Source of the DNA: Actinoplanes xinjiangensis
GTDB lineage: Bacteria; Actinomycetota; Actinomycetes; Mycobacteriales; Micromonosporaceae
Direction: 5' to 3'
DNA length: 64,000 nt
Assembly (NCBI RefSeq): GCF_003148685.1
Contig: NZ_QGGR01000028.1
Span: 56,222-120,221, forward strand
Shown here: in pieces, positions 44,101 through 53,376 of the stretch
Position numbering within the stretch: the stretch's first letter is position 1
Layout: the number at the start of each line of letters is the position of its first letter
Made by a program: the position numbers and the translations under genes
Notes under the pieces: generated by a model
Told to the model about the DNA's origin: nothing
Database searches by the model: none
The model's input: only the letters and a program-made list of their open reading frames with translations

Positions 44101-44658
44101 GGCGCCGAAGGCGAGGTCACCGACGGAGTGGCTGGGGAACTGCTGGCACCAGTCGTGCAGCAGCACCTGCTCGGTGCCGGTCATCGTGTTGCCGTCGGCC
44201 CGCAGCCGCGACAGCCGGCCGGTGACCACGCAGCGCCCGTCGTTGGCGTTGGCGCAGACGTCGTTCCACACCGGGGCGGTCTGCCCGGGTGGCGCGTCGT
44301 AGGTGTAGAGGACGTAGACGTACGGGTCGGCCGGGAACCCGGGCGCCAGCGTCATGCCGAGCAGTCCCCGGTCCCACTGGCTGTGCACGTTGGCCGACAG
44401 GTCGGCGAAGACCGTCGGTGTCGTGTCGGCGAGATCGTCGAAGATCTTGATCCGGCCGCCCTTCTCGGCGACCACCACCCGCCCGTCGGACGCGAACTCC
44501 AGATCGACCGGCGAACTCAGTCCGCTGAAGACGATCTGCTCCTGGAAACCGGTCGGCACCGCGACCGCCGTGGCGGCCGGCGTACCGACGAACGACGACA
44601 TCGCGACTACTGTGACCAGTGCGAAGAAACCACCGAGCGCACGCCGAAGCACGGGCAT
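41197..44658 (-). CDS. Secreted glucose/sorbosone-dehydrogenase-like protein with PKD and repeated C-terminal modules
   Basis: About 1,153 residues from ATG 44658 behind GGGGGAGGGGA. A signal peptide is followed by a PQQ-type glucose/sorbosone dehydrogenase propeller (~35-450: 'SPVDLEFASDGRVVVAEKGG', 'RGLLGMTLAPGFP', 'NGLRNPYRI', 'WPCWEG'). A PKD domain follows ('PPTAVIDASPTQGPAPLTV', 'YAWDFTGDG'), then a beta-sandwich region, a ~150-residue module, a Big_5 domain ('TSTTPAGGATGVAL') and a second copy of the module to the end. Such proteins oxidise sugars or act as carbohydrate-binding exoproteins; activity here is unproven. The start is divergent from the transporter gene. Confidence 0.85.
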   Translation of the reverse strand: MPVLRRALGGFFALVTVVAMSSFVGTPAATAVAVPTGFQEQIVFSGLSSPVDLEFASDGRVVVAEKGGRIKIFDDLADTTPTVFADLSANVHSQWDRGLLGMTLAPGFPADPYVYVLYTYDAPPGQTAPVWNDVCANANDGRCVVTGRLSRLRADGNTMTGTEQVLLHDWCQQFPSHSVGDLAFGADGMLYVAAGDGASFSAVDYGQFPSGAPTNPCTDPAREGGALRAQDIQTPDDETQLDGTLLRLDPATGAAAAGNPNIGAADPDTRRIVANGLRNPYRITMRPGTNETWISDTGWTTWEEVNRVVDPTAGVTNFGWPCWEGNARQSGYDSANLPVCEALYAAPAGTHTAPFVAWNHASRLVAGEACPTGSSSSTGVAFYPSAGGPYPAAYHGAVFFADYSRRCIWASLPTEPGGLPSAAGVQTFVSDAASPVDLEVGPGGELYYVDLGGTVRRVRYFPGNQPPTAVIDASPTQGPAPLTVTFNATGSTDPDPADEGRLRYAWDFTGDGVTDATTATASFTYSTAGSYTARLTVTDTLNATHSSTIAVTPGNEAPTAIIDTPTVGTTWKVGDTIAFTGHATDPQQGTLDASRLNWDLVMHHCSAPDNCHEHAIRSWTGVASGSFEAPDHDYPSYLELKLLATDQEGLTHAVTRRLDPETVDLTFTTVPSGLQLTVGPVSGTTPFTRTVIQGSTNSVSAPSPQGASTFASWADGGSQTRVITAPTAATTYTATYTSAPAPQRIGHTQVGASLDTGARNHMNGSRFVTGSDPAAINSLSVYLKGVQAAPNNQYQLAVYADANGSPGARVASSTSGTLTANAWNTRPISATLAPNTAYWLMYNTNGDNNLSYDTGTANQGAWSTSATTFGTWPATFGTSSRWNAKFSLYATAGPDATAPAVTSTTPAGGATGVALTAPVTVRFSEAMAAATITPANLELRGPGGTLLNRTVTYDTAGQAATITPSAALAASTPYTVTVRTGVTDTAGNRLAADHQFSFTTVDPAAPRFGYDQVGTLIDAGDMNYMNGSRFVNGAAALPVSRISVHLTTVRAAPANQYQVAVYTDANGSPGTLVASSTSGTLTANAWNTRPITATLAPNTAYWLMYNTNGDNNMSYDTGTAGQGAWSTPRTFGTWPSAFGASTRWTGKYSIYAS

Positions 44659-44834
44659 TCCCCTCCCCCGTTCGTGGAACACCAGGCCCTGCGAATATTG
44701 ATGAATCCTAAATAGAAGGCGCAGGAGCAGGGCGTCGGCTGTCCGACTCGACTGCACGCCGACCGGCCAGAACTGGCCGTACGTCCGGTGGATGGATGTC
44801 GATCACCGGCCGGCGTTCGTGTTTGCATTTGTGG

Positions 44835-46895
44835 ATGATGTTGGCTGCGCTGGGCCGTACGTGTGCCCGCCGTCGGTGGCCGGTGCTCGGCGCCTGGCTG
44901 GTTCTGATCACCGCCGGGCTGGTCCTCGGCGGCCCGGTCTTCGACCGGCTCACCGACACCGGCGGCCTGCGGCCGGACGCCGAGTCACAGCGGGCCGAGC
45001 GGCTCGTCGACCGGTTGCGGCCCGAGGGGCCGATGGTCGTCGCCGTCGTCGGTGGGCGTGACGTCTTCGATCCGGCGCTGGTCGCCGACATCACCGCGGT
45101 CACCGCCGCGATCCGCGACATGGACGGCGTCGCGGAGGTCGACGACCTGTACGGCGCGCCGGGCGGCCGGATCGGCGCCGACAACCGCAGTTCACTGATC
45201 CGGGTCGAGCTGGAACAGGGTCTGCCGGACGAGCGCCGGGAGCGGGTGGAGGACGCCGTCGCCGCCGCGCTGCACCGCATCGACGCGCCCGAGGTGCTGG
45301 TCAGCGGGGAGAGACTCGCCGAGCGGGCGTTCGCCGACCAGGCCCTGGCGGATGCGGCGTTCGGGGAGTCGGTCGCGATCGTCGTGCTGGCGGTCGTGCT
45401 GGTGCTGATCCTCGGTGGATTCGTTGCCGGCGCCATCCCGCTGGCCGCGGCCCTGGCGACGGTGTCGGTGACCATGCTGGGGCTGTTCGGGCTGGCCGCG
45501 GTCACCGGGGTCAGCCCGTTCACCGTCAACGTGGTCACCCTGCTCGGCATCGGGCTGGCCGTCGACTACGCGCTGCTCGTGGTGGCCCGGTTCCGGGAGG
45601 AACGCGCCACCGACCCCGGCGCACCGGTCGCGGAGCTGCTCGCCCGTACCGGCGCGACCGCCGGCCGCACCGTGCTGATCTCCGGGCTCGCCGTGGCCGC
45701 GACGATGTTCGGGCTGTCCGCCTTCGCCGAACCGCTGCTGGGTGCGATGGCGCTCGGCGGTGCTCTCGCGGTGCTGCTGGCGACCGCGGCCGGGCTCACC
45801 GCCGTACCGTCGCTTCTCGCTCTCGCCCACCGCCGCATCCCGCCGCCCCGGTCCGGCGGCCGGCGGCGTCTGCTCGCCCGGTTCGCCGGGTTCGCGCAGG
45901 CCAGGCCCGGCCCGGTCGCGCTCGCCGTCACCGCCGGGCTGCTTGTCCTGTCGCTGCCGTTCGTGTTCGGCGTCAACCTGGAGAACTCCGGTGCCCGGGC
46001 GCTGCCCGCCTCCGCCGAGGCCCGCCGGCTTCAGGAGACGGTGCAGCGCGACTTCAGCGGCGGCCAGGCCGAGCCGATCGTCGTCACCGTCGACGCCGAC
46101 CCGGCCGCCGCCGCGGTCCGGGACCTGATGAACACGATCAACACCCTGGACGGTGTCGTACGGGTGGCACCGCGACCCGACATCACCGCGCCGGCCGCCG
46201 TCGTCGACGTCACGCCGGAGGGCGACACCACCGGCGCCGGCGCCCGCGACGTCGTCCGTGCCGTCCGGGCCCTGGATCCGCCGTTCCCGGTGCTGGTCGG
46301 CGGCCCGGCCGCGGAACTCGTCGACTACCGCGACTCGGTGGCCGGCCGGTTCCCCGTCGCGCTGCTGGTCGTGCTGCTGTCCACGGTGGTGCTGCTGTTC
46401 GTGCTGACCGGATCGCTGGTGATCCCGGTCAAGGCGTTGCTGATGAACACGCTCACCCTGCTCGCCACGCTCGGAACGCTGGTCGTGGTGTTCCAGTGGG
46501 GCATCGGCGACACCCTGCTCGGTTTCGACTCGTGGGGCGCGATCGACGTCACCACACCGGTGCTGCTGTTCGTGTTCGTGTTCGGCCTCTCGATGGACTA
46601 CGAGGTGTTCCTGCTCGCCCGGATCAGGGAGGAGGGCGACGTCCACACCGGCATCGTGAAGTCCGGTCCGGTGGTCACCGCCGCGGCACTCTGCATCGGC
46701 GTGGTGTTCCTCGGCTTCCTGCTGGGCGACCTGATCGCGGTCAAGGAGATCGGCTTCGCCATGGCGGTGGCCCTGCTGCTCGACGTCACGGTCGTCCGCG
46801 GCCTGCTGCTGCCGGCCCTGATGACCCTGCTCGGCGACTGGAACTGGTGGGCACCGGCCCCGCTGCGCCGCCTGCACCGCCGCTGGTCCCTCTAG
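44835..46895 (+). CDS. MMPL-family (RND-like) membrane transporter
   Basis: About 686 residues from ATG 44835 (ATG 44838 also possible). The layout is a single N-terminal helix, an extracytoplasmic domain (~40-170), a block of helices ('AIVVLAVVLVLILGGFVAG', 'VVTLLGIGLAVDYALLVVARFREE' region with the conserved Asp-Tyr), a second extracytoplasmic domain (~400-500) and a second helix block ('FVFGLSMDYEVFLLARIREE' with the matching Asp-Tyr). MMPL proteins export lipids or siderophores using the proton gradient. The substrate is unknown; the thiopeptide cluster is 18 kb away, so a link is not supported. Confidence 0.9.
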   Translation: MMLAALGRTCARRRWPVLGAWLVLITAGLVLGGPVFDRLTDTGGLRPDAESQRAERLVDRLRPEGPMVVAVVGGRDVFDPALVADITAVTAAIRDMDGVAEVDDLYGAPGGRIGADNRSSLIRVELEQGLPDERRERVEDAVAAALHRIDAPEVLVSGERLAERAFADQALADAAFGESVAIVVLAVVLVLILGGFVAGAIPLAAALATVSVTMLGLFGLAAVTGVSPFTVNVVTLLGIGLAVDYALLVVARFREERATDPGAPVAELLARTGATAGRTVLISGLAVAATMFGLSAFAEPLLGAMALGGALAVLLATAAGLTAVPSLLALAHRRIPPPRSGGRRRLLARFAGFAQARPGPVALAVTAGLLVLSLPFVFGVNLENSGARALPASAEARRLQETVQRDFSGGQAEPIVVTVDADPAAAAVRDLMNTINTLDGVVRVAPRPDITAPAAVVDVTPEGDTTGAGARDVVRAVRALDPPFPVLVGGPAAELVDYRDSVAGRFPVALLVVLLSTVVLLFVLTGSLVIPVKALLMNTLTLLATLGTLVVVFQWGIGDTLLGFDSWGAIDVTTPVLLFVFVFGLSMDYEVFLLARIREEGDVHTGIVKSGPVVTAAALCIGVVFLGFLLGDLIAVKEIGFAMAVALLLDVTVVRGLLLPALMTLLGDWNWWAPAPLRRLHRRWSL

Positions 46896-46923
46896 GTTGG
46901 TGCCGATTCGGCGCGGATCGGCC

Positions 46924-49900
46924 ATGATGCGATGCGTGTGGCGTTGGTGGCGGCGAGCAAGCCGGGTCGGATGGATTCTTTTCGGTGTCGCGGTGGTGGC
47001 TGCCGGCCTGGTCGTGCTGGGATCGGCCCTCCTCGCGGACCTCGCCGTCGCCCGACTGGCCGGACCGGACGCCGACCCGGCCGATCTCGCCGCCGCCAAG
47101 GACGAGTTCGACCGGTGGACCGGCTGGGCCAACATCATCGCCCTGCCCGTGGGCGGAGCCGGCATCGCGATCATCGCGGTGGAGAAGTTCCTGCGGTCAC
47201 GAAGCACGGTGACCGACGACGGCCCGCTGATCCGGGCGCTCACGGCCGACGTCGAGAACACCATCCGCCGGGAACTCGACTACCGCCAGGCGGGCGATCC
47301 CGCTCCGATCGTGGTGCGATGGTCGGCTACCGGACGGCCCGCCGCCGGCTGGGATGCGGTCCTCGGCGACGGCACCGCCGGGTCGGGGCTGCCGCTGTTC
47401 CTGGACGGCGACGCCGTCGACATCGTCACCCGATTCCGTGAACTGCCACGACGCCAACTGGTGATCCTCGGTGCACCGGGCGCGGGCAAGAGTGTGCTCG
47501 CCATGCTGCTCGCGCTGGGACTGCTGGAGAACCCGGAGGAGGGTCAGCGCGTGCCGGTGGTCATCGCCCTCAACGGCTGGCGGGCCGACACCGAGCCATT
47601 GAGCCGCATCCTGGAACGTGGCCTGGTCGACGGGCATCAGACGATCCTCGCCGACGCCGGCGATCCGGAACGTGTGGCACGGTGGCTGCTCGAGCACCGC
47701 CGCATCCTGCCGGTGCTCGACGGCCTCGACGAACTCCCCGCCGCCGGCCGGGCCGAGGCGATCCGCCAGTTGAAGCAGTACTGCGCGCTCGGCAACCACC
47801 TCGTTCTCACCAGCCGCGGACCCGAGTACGAGGACGCCGTCCGCTCCGGCGACACCATCCTGACCAGTGCCGCCGTCGTCGAGATCGAACCCGTTGCGGC
47901 GAAGACGGCGACGGCCTACCTCTCCTATCCGGAGAGCCGCCGGCCCCTGTGGGAGCCGGTCTTCGCCGTCATGCGCGCCGGCCCGGACGCACCGGTATCG
48001 CGTACGCTGACCAGCTCCCTGATGATCGCTCTGGCCCGTAGCGCGTACCAGCGCGATCCGCACCGGCCCGGCGAGTTACTCGATTTCGCCAAGAAGGAAC
48101 TGGTCGCCCGCCGGTTGATGGACGTGTTCGTGACGGCGGCCTACCAGAGATCAAAAGGCGCCAGGGGTACGGCCAACGCTCGCCGCTGGCTGTCCACCCT
48201 GGCGTACCACCTCTACGAGGAGGGAACCCGCGATCTGCATTGGTGGCAGATCCAGCCGGACCTGCTGACTCGGCATCGCCGACTGGCCCGGGTCGTCAAC
48301 GTGGGGGCCGGCCTTCTCACCGTGACGGTTGCCGCCGCGCTGTGCGGGGCCGTCACCGATGGTGGGAGTGGTGCCATCACGGCGGGATCGGTGGCGCTGC
48401 CGCTCGGCCTCGGCGTCGCCACACAGGTTCTCGGTGTCTACCCCATGCGGCCAAGGCCGTTCGGGGTGCGTCTCGGTCCCCTGCCCATCCTCGGCTCCTA
48501 CCTCGCGACCAGTGTGGCGTGCGGCCTCGCTGTGGGCGTTCTGACCGGGAACTCGGAGGTCGCGGTAGTCGTGGGGGCGACCTTCGGCAGTGTCAGCATG
48601 GGCTCCGTTCTCCGTCGATCGGTCCGGCGGAGAGAACCGCGGGACCCCCGATTCGACAACCATCAACTGAGCTCATCGACTATCGCGGTGTTGTCACTGT
48701 TGGAGGCGATGGTCGGCTTCGGGAGCGCAGCACTCGTCGGCGGCCTCACCGACGCAATGGTGGCCGCGGCGGTTCTGGGAACGGTGACGCTGCTGGCGAC
48801 GGGCGGGTGGCGACGGCTGCTGTTCCGGCTCACCCATCTCCGGCTCGTCCTCGCCGGCCGCCTGCCGCTACAGCTGGCCCGTTTCCTTGATGACGCCCAC
48901 CGGAAACGGGCCGTCCTCCGGCGCGCCGGCGCCGTCTATCAGTTCCGTCACGCGCTGCTGCAGGATCACCTTGCCTTGGTGCAGGCCGCCGACCACACCC
49001 GCGCCCTGATGAACCACGGCGACAAGGCGGCCGCGACCCGCCTGACCGCGATGCTCACCACACTCGGGCGATCCGATGAGGTCACCGACCTGCTGCACCA
49101 CCGATGGGAGAGCGGCGACCGGTACGTCGCCAGACAGCTGGCTCTTCGCCGCATCGAATCGGGACGGAGGGAAGAGGGCCTGCGAATCCTGCGTGCGGCA
49201 TCGACGGACGACCGGAAATCGGCGAAACGCGACCGCGCGGTCCTCGCCCGCCTCCTCGCCAGGTTCGGCATGCTCGATGAACTCCGATCGCGCGCGGACG
49301 CGGGCGATGACGCCTCTGCCGAAAGACTCATGGAATGTCTGATCGCCGCTGGCGAACTCGACGAGGCCGTCAGGCGTGCAATCGATCGATCCGAATGCGA
49401 TTCCGGGCTGATCCGAAGCCTGGTCGACAATGGCCGGCTGCGCGACGTTCGGACCCTGGCCGAGAGCGGCGAGTATTACAGCATCGAAGGATATCTGGAG
49501 CATCTGGTGAAGGACGCCCGGATCGCCGAGGCGGAGGCGTGGGTCGGGACTCTCCCCCGATACCAGGAGCACGGACGACGGCGACTCCACGCGCTGCTGT
49601 TCGAGCATGGAAATGGGCGTGCGGCGCTGCGCTCAGCCCGGGAGGCCCATGCCCAGCAGGTGGAGGGAGCCGCGTCGCGGCTGGCTCTGGTGCTCTGCCG
49701 CGAAGGCGACATCGAGTCGGCTGTCGAGGTCCTGCGCGGTGAGCCGCCGGAGGACACGATCGCCACCCAGCTCGCGGACATCCTCCTCGACGCGGACCGG
49801 ACCGCGGAGGCATTCGATGTATTGCGCGATCGACCGGCGGCAGCCTCCCAGTCCGTCGCTCGCCGGCTTGTCGATCACCTGGTCGCCGCATCGCGCGGCG

Positions 49901-50463
49901 ATGAGGCTGTCGCCTACATGCGGGCTCGCTCGGCCGTCCTCCGCCGATTCGCGTTCGGCGAATTGGTCGGTCTCCTCCTTCGACTGGGGCGTCTCGACGA
50001 GGCGATCCAGACGGTGCAGGACGGTGCAAGCTATGACGCCGTACTCATGGTGGCCCGGAGCCTTTTCGACGGCGGCCGTGCCGATGAGGCGATCGAGCTT
50101 CTGCGCACGATCAAGAACGAGCGTCTGTGGGGCGAGGAAACGGTGGAGATGCTTGCCGAGGCGGGTGCGTTCGATGAGATCGAGGCCCGCGCCGACGACG
50201 GGGATCGCGCCGCACTGTACTGGCGACTGGACCGCATGGTCGCCACCGGTCGTGGGGACGAGGCCATCGCCCTGCTCCAGGCGCGGATGACGGGCGACAG
50301 GGGTCGCCCGGTGTGGGACCTCGCCAACCTTCTCGGACAGCTCGGCCGGATCGACGAGGCCACCGCGATGATGCGGCGCAGCGCGGACGCAGGTGACAAT
50401 GACGCACAGGCCTGGCTGGACGCCGCGGACACTGACGAGCCCTTCTGGAAGCGGAACGCCTGA
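46924..50463 (+). CDS. Membrane NACHT-type ATPase with C-terminal helical repeats
   Basis: About 1,179 residues from ATG 46924 (weak ribosome binding site; ATG 46927 also possible). Two helices near the N-terminus precede a NACHT/STAND ATPase: Walker A 'GAPGAGKS' (183-190) and Walker B 'LDGLDELP' (from ~265), then an Arg-containing 'LTSRGPEYED' sensor. A cluster of four to six helices follows (~460-640), and the C-terminal ~500 residues are TPR/PPR-like helical repeats ('LIAAGELDEAVRRAI', 'LLRLGRLDEAIQTVQ', 'LLGQLGRIDEATAMM'). Proteins of this kind act as signalling or phage-defence switches. Role here is not known. Confidence 0.8.
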   Translation: MMRCVWRWWRRASRVGWILFGVAVVAAGLVVLGSALLADLAVARLAGPDADPADLAAAKDEFDRWTGWANIIALPVGGAGIAIIAVEKFLRSRSTVTDDGPLIRALTADVENTIRRELDYRQAGDPAPIVVRWSATGRPAAGWDAVLGDGTAGSGLPLFLDGDAVDIVTRFRELPRRQLVILGAPGAGKSVLAMLLALGLLENPEEGQRVPVVIALNGWRADTEPLSRILERGLVDGHQTILADAGDPERVARWLLEHRRILPVLDGLDELPAAGRAEAIRQLKQYCALGNHLVLTSRGPEYEDAVRSGDTILTSAAVVEIEPVAAKTATAYLSYPESRRPLWEPVFAVMRAGPDAPVSRTLTSSLMIALARSAYQRDPHRPGELLDFAKKELVARRLMDVFVTAAYQRSKGARGTANARRWLSTLAYHLYEEGTRDLHWWQIQPDLLTRHRRLARVVNVGAGLLTVTVAAALCGAVTDGGSGAITAGSVALPLGLGVATQVLGVYPMRPRPFGVRLGPLPILGSYLATSVACGLAVGVLTGNSEVAVVVGATFGSVSMGSVLRRSVRRREPRDPRFDNHQLSSSTIAVLSLLEAMVGFGSAALVGGLTDAMVAAAVLGTVTLLATGGWRRLLFRLTHLRLVLAGRLPLQLARFLDDAHRKRAVLRRAGAVYQFRHALLQDHLALVQAADHTRALMNHGDKAAATRLTAMLTTLGRSDEVTDLLHHRWESGDRYVARQLALRRIESGRREEGLRILRAASTDDRKSAKRDRAVLARLLARFGMLDELRSRADAGDDASAERLMECLIAAGELDEAVRRAIDRSECDSGLIRSLVDNGRLRDVRTLAESGEYYSIEGYLEHLVKDARIAEAEAWVGTLPRYQEHGRRRLHALLFEHGNGRAALRSAREAHAQQVEGAASRLALVLCREGDIESAVEVLRGEPPEDTIATQLADILLDADRTAEAFDVLRDRPAAASQSVARRLVDHLVAASRGDEAVAYMRARSAVLRRFAFGELVGLLLRLGRLDEAIQTVQDGASYDAVLMVARSLFDGGRADEAIELLRTIKNERLWGEETVEMLAEAGAFDEIEARADDGDRAALYWRLDRMVATGRGDEAIALLQARMTGDRGRPVWDLANLLGQLGRIDEATAMMRRSADAGDNDAQAWLDAADTDEPFWKRNA

Positions 50464-50469
50464 CCGACA

Positions 50470-52053
50470 TCATCTCCGGGCGGGTGTGCCGCTCGCCTTC
50501 CGGTCGATCACCCGGTTGCGGCCGGCGCGTTTGGCGGCGTACAGGTTGCGGTCGGCGGCGCCGAGCACGTCGGCCGGGCGGTCCGGGTGGCGGCCGTAGG
50601 CGACGCCGATGCTCACCGTCACCGGCAGGTCGCCGGTGAGCGTGTGCCAGGGATGGTGCTGTACGGCGGCACGCAGCGCCTCGATCCGGGTGAGTGCCTC
50701 CTCGCGGGGCAGGCCGGCGAGCACCACCAGGAACTCCTCGCCGCCGAGTCGTGCGGTGAAGCCGCCGGCGTCGCCCTCGGGGACGGTCTGGGCGACCAGA
50801 CCGGCGAGGACGATCAGCACCTGGTCGCCGATGTCGTGCGAGTAGGTGTCGTTGATCGACTTGAAGTGGTCGGCGTCCACGATGGCGACCGTCACCGGGC
50901 GGGCACCGGCGCCCCCGGTGAGCAGTGACGGCAGGCAGGCGTCCACGTACCGCCGGTTGCGCAGCCCGGTCAGTGGGTCGCGTAGCGACTGTTCGCGGAA
51001 GCTCTCCGCGTCGCGGCGGGCCTCGGCGGTCTCGAAGGCGGCCTGCCGGATGCGGGCCTGCGCCTCCCGCTCGCGGGAGCTGAGTTCCTCACTGGCCTCG
51101 TGGTACGCCTTGTAGGCGACGAACGCGGCCCGGAAGTCGCCCAGGGTGGCGCACAGCTCGGCCTGTTCGCGCAGCACGTTGGCCCGCACCCGGGCCAGCG
51201 CCGGGGTTTCGGACAGCTGCCGGGCCCGGTCCAGGGTGGTCTGGGCCTCGGCCGTCGCACCGGTCCGGTGGTAGGCGGTGGCCAGGGTGAGGACCGCCTC
51301 GGCCTCGGCTTCCGGATACTCCGGGTCGAACTCGCAGGTCATCAGCCTCTTGGCCGTGACGACCGCCTCCTGGGTCCGGCCGACGGCGAGCTGGATGCGG
51401 GCGAGGGTGTCGAGCATCGGCGGGATCGGCTCCCGCCCGTCGCTCTCGAGCAGGGCGAGCAGCCGGGCGATCACCGGTTCGGCCTGTTCGGCGCGGCCGG
51501 CGGCGAACAGGGCGTAGGCCAGGTCGTTGAGCACGTACGAGCAGAACAGGGTGTCCTCGGCGCCGAGCGCGACCTGCTCGGCCTCCTGATAGCGCCCGAC
51601 GGCGGATTCGATCGACCGGGTCCGGTACAGCGCCTCGGCCAGGGCCATCAGGTGCATCACCCGGATCCGTGGGCCGGTCGTGGCGGGCAGCAGTTCCAGC
51701 CCGCGCAGCGCGTGGTCCAGCTGGCCGGCGTAGTCGCCCATGTTGGCCGCGACCCGCGACAGTAGCCGATGGACCCGGGCCTGCAGCGACGGCAGGTCGT
51801 GCTCGGCCGCCCGGAATCCGACGGTGCGCAGGATCCGGGTCGCGTCGCCCGTGGTCTCGGTCTGCCGCAGCAGCGCGTCAGCGGCCAGCGCCTGACCACG
51901 CAGCTCCAGCTCGACGTCCCCCGCGGCCCGGCCGGCCTCCTCCGCATCGGCGGCGCACCGCAACGCGGCCGCCGGGTCGATCACGAAGGACGCCTCCAGC
52001 TCGCGGATGGCCGACGCCAGTCGAGTCGTGATGCCGCTCGATAGTCCATCCAC
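50470..52053 (-). CDS. Cytoplasmic diguanylate cyclase with TPR-like sensor region
   Basis: About 527 residues from GTG 52053; TACCCT eight bases upstream with TTGCGC 16 bases before it suggests a leaderless transcript. Residues ~1-330 are helical repeats with no membrane segment ('GDYAGQLDHALRGLELLP', 'YVLNDLAYALFAAGRAEQAEPVI'). A coiled linker leads to a GGDEF domain ('DPLTGLRNRRYVDACL', 'DADHFKSINDTYSHDIGDQVL') with the active-site motif 'GGEEF'. It should make cyclic di-GMP, which controls development in actinomycetes. Confidence 0.88.
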   Translation of the reverse strand: MDGLSSGITTRLASAIRELEASFVIDPAAALRCAADAEEAGRAAGDVELELRGQALAADALLRQTETTGDATRILRTVGFRAAEHDLPSLQARVHRLLSRVAANMGDYAGQLDHALRGLELLPATTGPRIRVMHLMALAEALYRTRSIESAVGRYQEAEQVALGAEDTLFCSYVLNDLAYALFAAGRAEQAEPVIARLLALLESDGREPIPPMLDTLARIQLAVGRTQEAVVTAKRLMTCEFDPEYPEAEAEAVLTLATAYHRTGATAEAQTTLDRARQLSETPALARVRANVLREQAELCATLGDFRAAFVAYKAYHEASEELSSREREAQARIRQAAFETAEARRDAESFREQSLRDPLTGLRNRRYVDACLPSLLTGGAGARPVTVAIVDADHFKSINDTYSHDIGDQVLIVLAGLVAQTVPEGDAGGFTARLGGEEFLVVLAGLPREEALTRIEALRAAVQHHPWHTLTGDLPVTVSIGVAYGRHPDRPADVLGAADRNLYAAKRAGRNRVIDRKASGTPARR

Positions 52054-52141
52054 GACAGCCGAGGGTAGTCGGCATGTCGATCTGCGCAATGCCCGCGCGG
52101 CTCGCGTGTGCCGGTGTCTGCGCAGGTGAGATGATCACCTG

Positions 52142-53341
52142 ATGGCCCTGCCCGTGGACGTCGACTTGGCTCTGGTCGGTGGCGGCGGGGCGGCGTCGCT
52201 CGTCCTCGCCGCCCTGGACCGGGAGAACCTTTCCGGGGTACGGGTGGCGATCGTCGACCCGGTACACAAACGTGGGCAGGACCGCACCTGGGCGTTCTGG
52301 GGTACTCCGGGTACGTTCCTCGATCCGCTGCTCAGCGCGAGCTGGCCGGCCGTCGACGTGGTCACCGCGGCCGATCGCCGGACGTTGGCCCTGCATCCGC
52401 TGCGGTACGCGATGCTGCGGTCCGGGCCGCTCTACGACCTGGCGGGTGCGGCGGAGCAGAGACTCGGCGCGATCCGGTTCACCGCCGCGGCCGGTGCGCT
52501 GCACGACGACGGTGGGCATGTCACCGTCCACGATGCGGAGGGTGCGCCGCTGGTTCGCGCCGGGTGGGTCCTCGATTCCCGGCCGCGCCCGCCGGGACGT
52601 CCCGGCCGTACCCATTGGCTGCAGCATTTTCGTGGCTGGTGGCTGGAGGCCGACCGGCCGCTGTTCGACGCGCGGCGGGCGGTGCTGATGGACTTCCGGA
52701 CCCCGCAACCGGCGCGCGGGGTGTCGTTCGGATACGTGTTGCCGGTCAGTGACCGTTTCGCCCTGGTCGAGTACACCGAGTTCTCGCCGGCGGTGCTGTC
52801 CGGCGGTGAGTACGATGCGGCGCTGCGCGACTACCTCACACGGCTCGGCATCGACGGCGACACCGTGCGGGTCCGCGAGGTGGAGAACGGGGTGATCCCG
52901 ATGACCGACGGTGTCTTCGAGAGCCGGCCGTCGCCGCGGGTGGTCCGGCTCGGCACCGCGGGGGGAGCGACCCGGCCGTCCACCGGTTTCACCTTCACCG
53001 CGATGGCCCGGCAGGCCGACCGGATCGCCCGGGAGGTCGCGGCCGGCCGGGCGCCGCTGCCCGGCCCGGCATACCCGGCCCGGCACCGGTGGATGGACGC
53101 GGTGCAGTTGCGGGCCCTGGATCGTGGGCTGACCGACGGTGTCGCGTTCTTCGGCCGGTTGTTCGACCGTAATCCTGCGGAGCGGGTGCTGCGGTTCCTC
53201 GACGGCACCACCTCGTGGCGTGAGGACCTGACCCTGATGGCGTCCGCTCCCCTGCTGCCGATGATCCGGGCCGCCACCGGTGACGCGGTCGCCCGCCTGA
53301 CCCGCTCCGCGGGCCGCGGCCGGACCGGTGGACAACGCTAA
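52142..53341 (+). CDS. crtY: Lycopene cyclase (CrtY/CrtL type)
   Basis: A 399-residue flavoprotein from ATG 52142. The N-terminus has the dinucleotide fold 'LALVGGGGAASLVLAAL' with 'IVDP' at the second strand. Family motifs follow in order: 'DRTWAFWG', 'GYVLPVSDRFALVEYTEFS', 'GVIPMTD' and 'GTAGGATRPSTGFTF'. It converts the open ends of lycopene into beta rings, a late step in carotenoid synthesis. No other carotenoid gene (phytoene synthase, desaturase) lies in the window, so it stands alone here. Confidence 0.88.
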   Translation: MALPVDVDLALVGGGGAASLVLAALDRENLSGVRVAIVDPVHKRGQDRTWAFWGTPGTFLDPLLSASWPAVDVVTAADRRTLALHPLRYAMLRSGPLYDLAGAAEQRLGAIRFTAAAGALHDDGGHVTVHDAEGAPLVRAGWVLDSRPRPPGRPGRTHWLQHFRGWWLEADRPLFDARRAVLMDFRTPQPARGVSFGYVLPVSDRFALVEYTEFSPAVLSGGEYDAALRDYLTRLGIDGDTVRVREVENGVIPMTDGVFESRPSPRVVRLGTAGGATRPSTGFTFTAMARQADRIAREVAAGRAPLPGPAYPARHRWMDAVQLRALDRGLTDGVAFFGRLFDRNPAERVLRFLDGTTSWREDLTLMASAPLLPMIRAATGDAVARLTRSAGRGRTGGQR

Positions 53342-53376
53342 CCACTCGCTGACATGCCGTTGAGAACTTCGTTGGT

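Noticed and set aside
44835..46895. The MMPL transporter as the thiopeptide exporter
   Set aside because: It lies 18 kb from the cluster with many unrelated genes between, and the family usually moves lipids.
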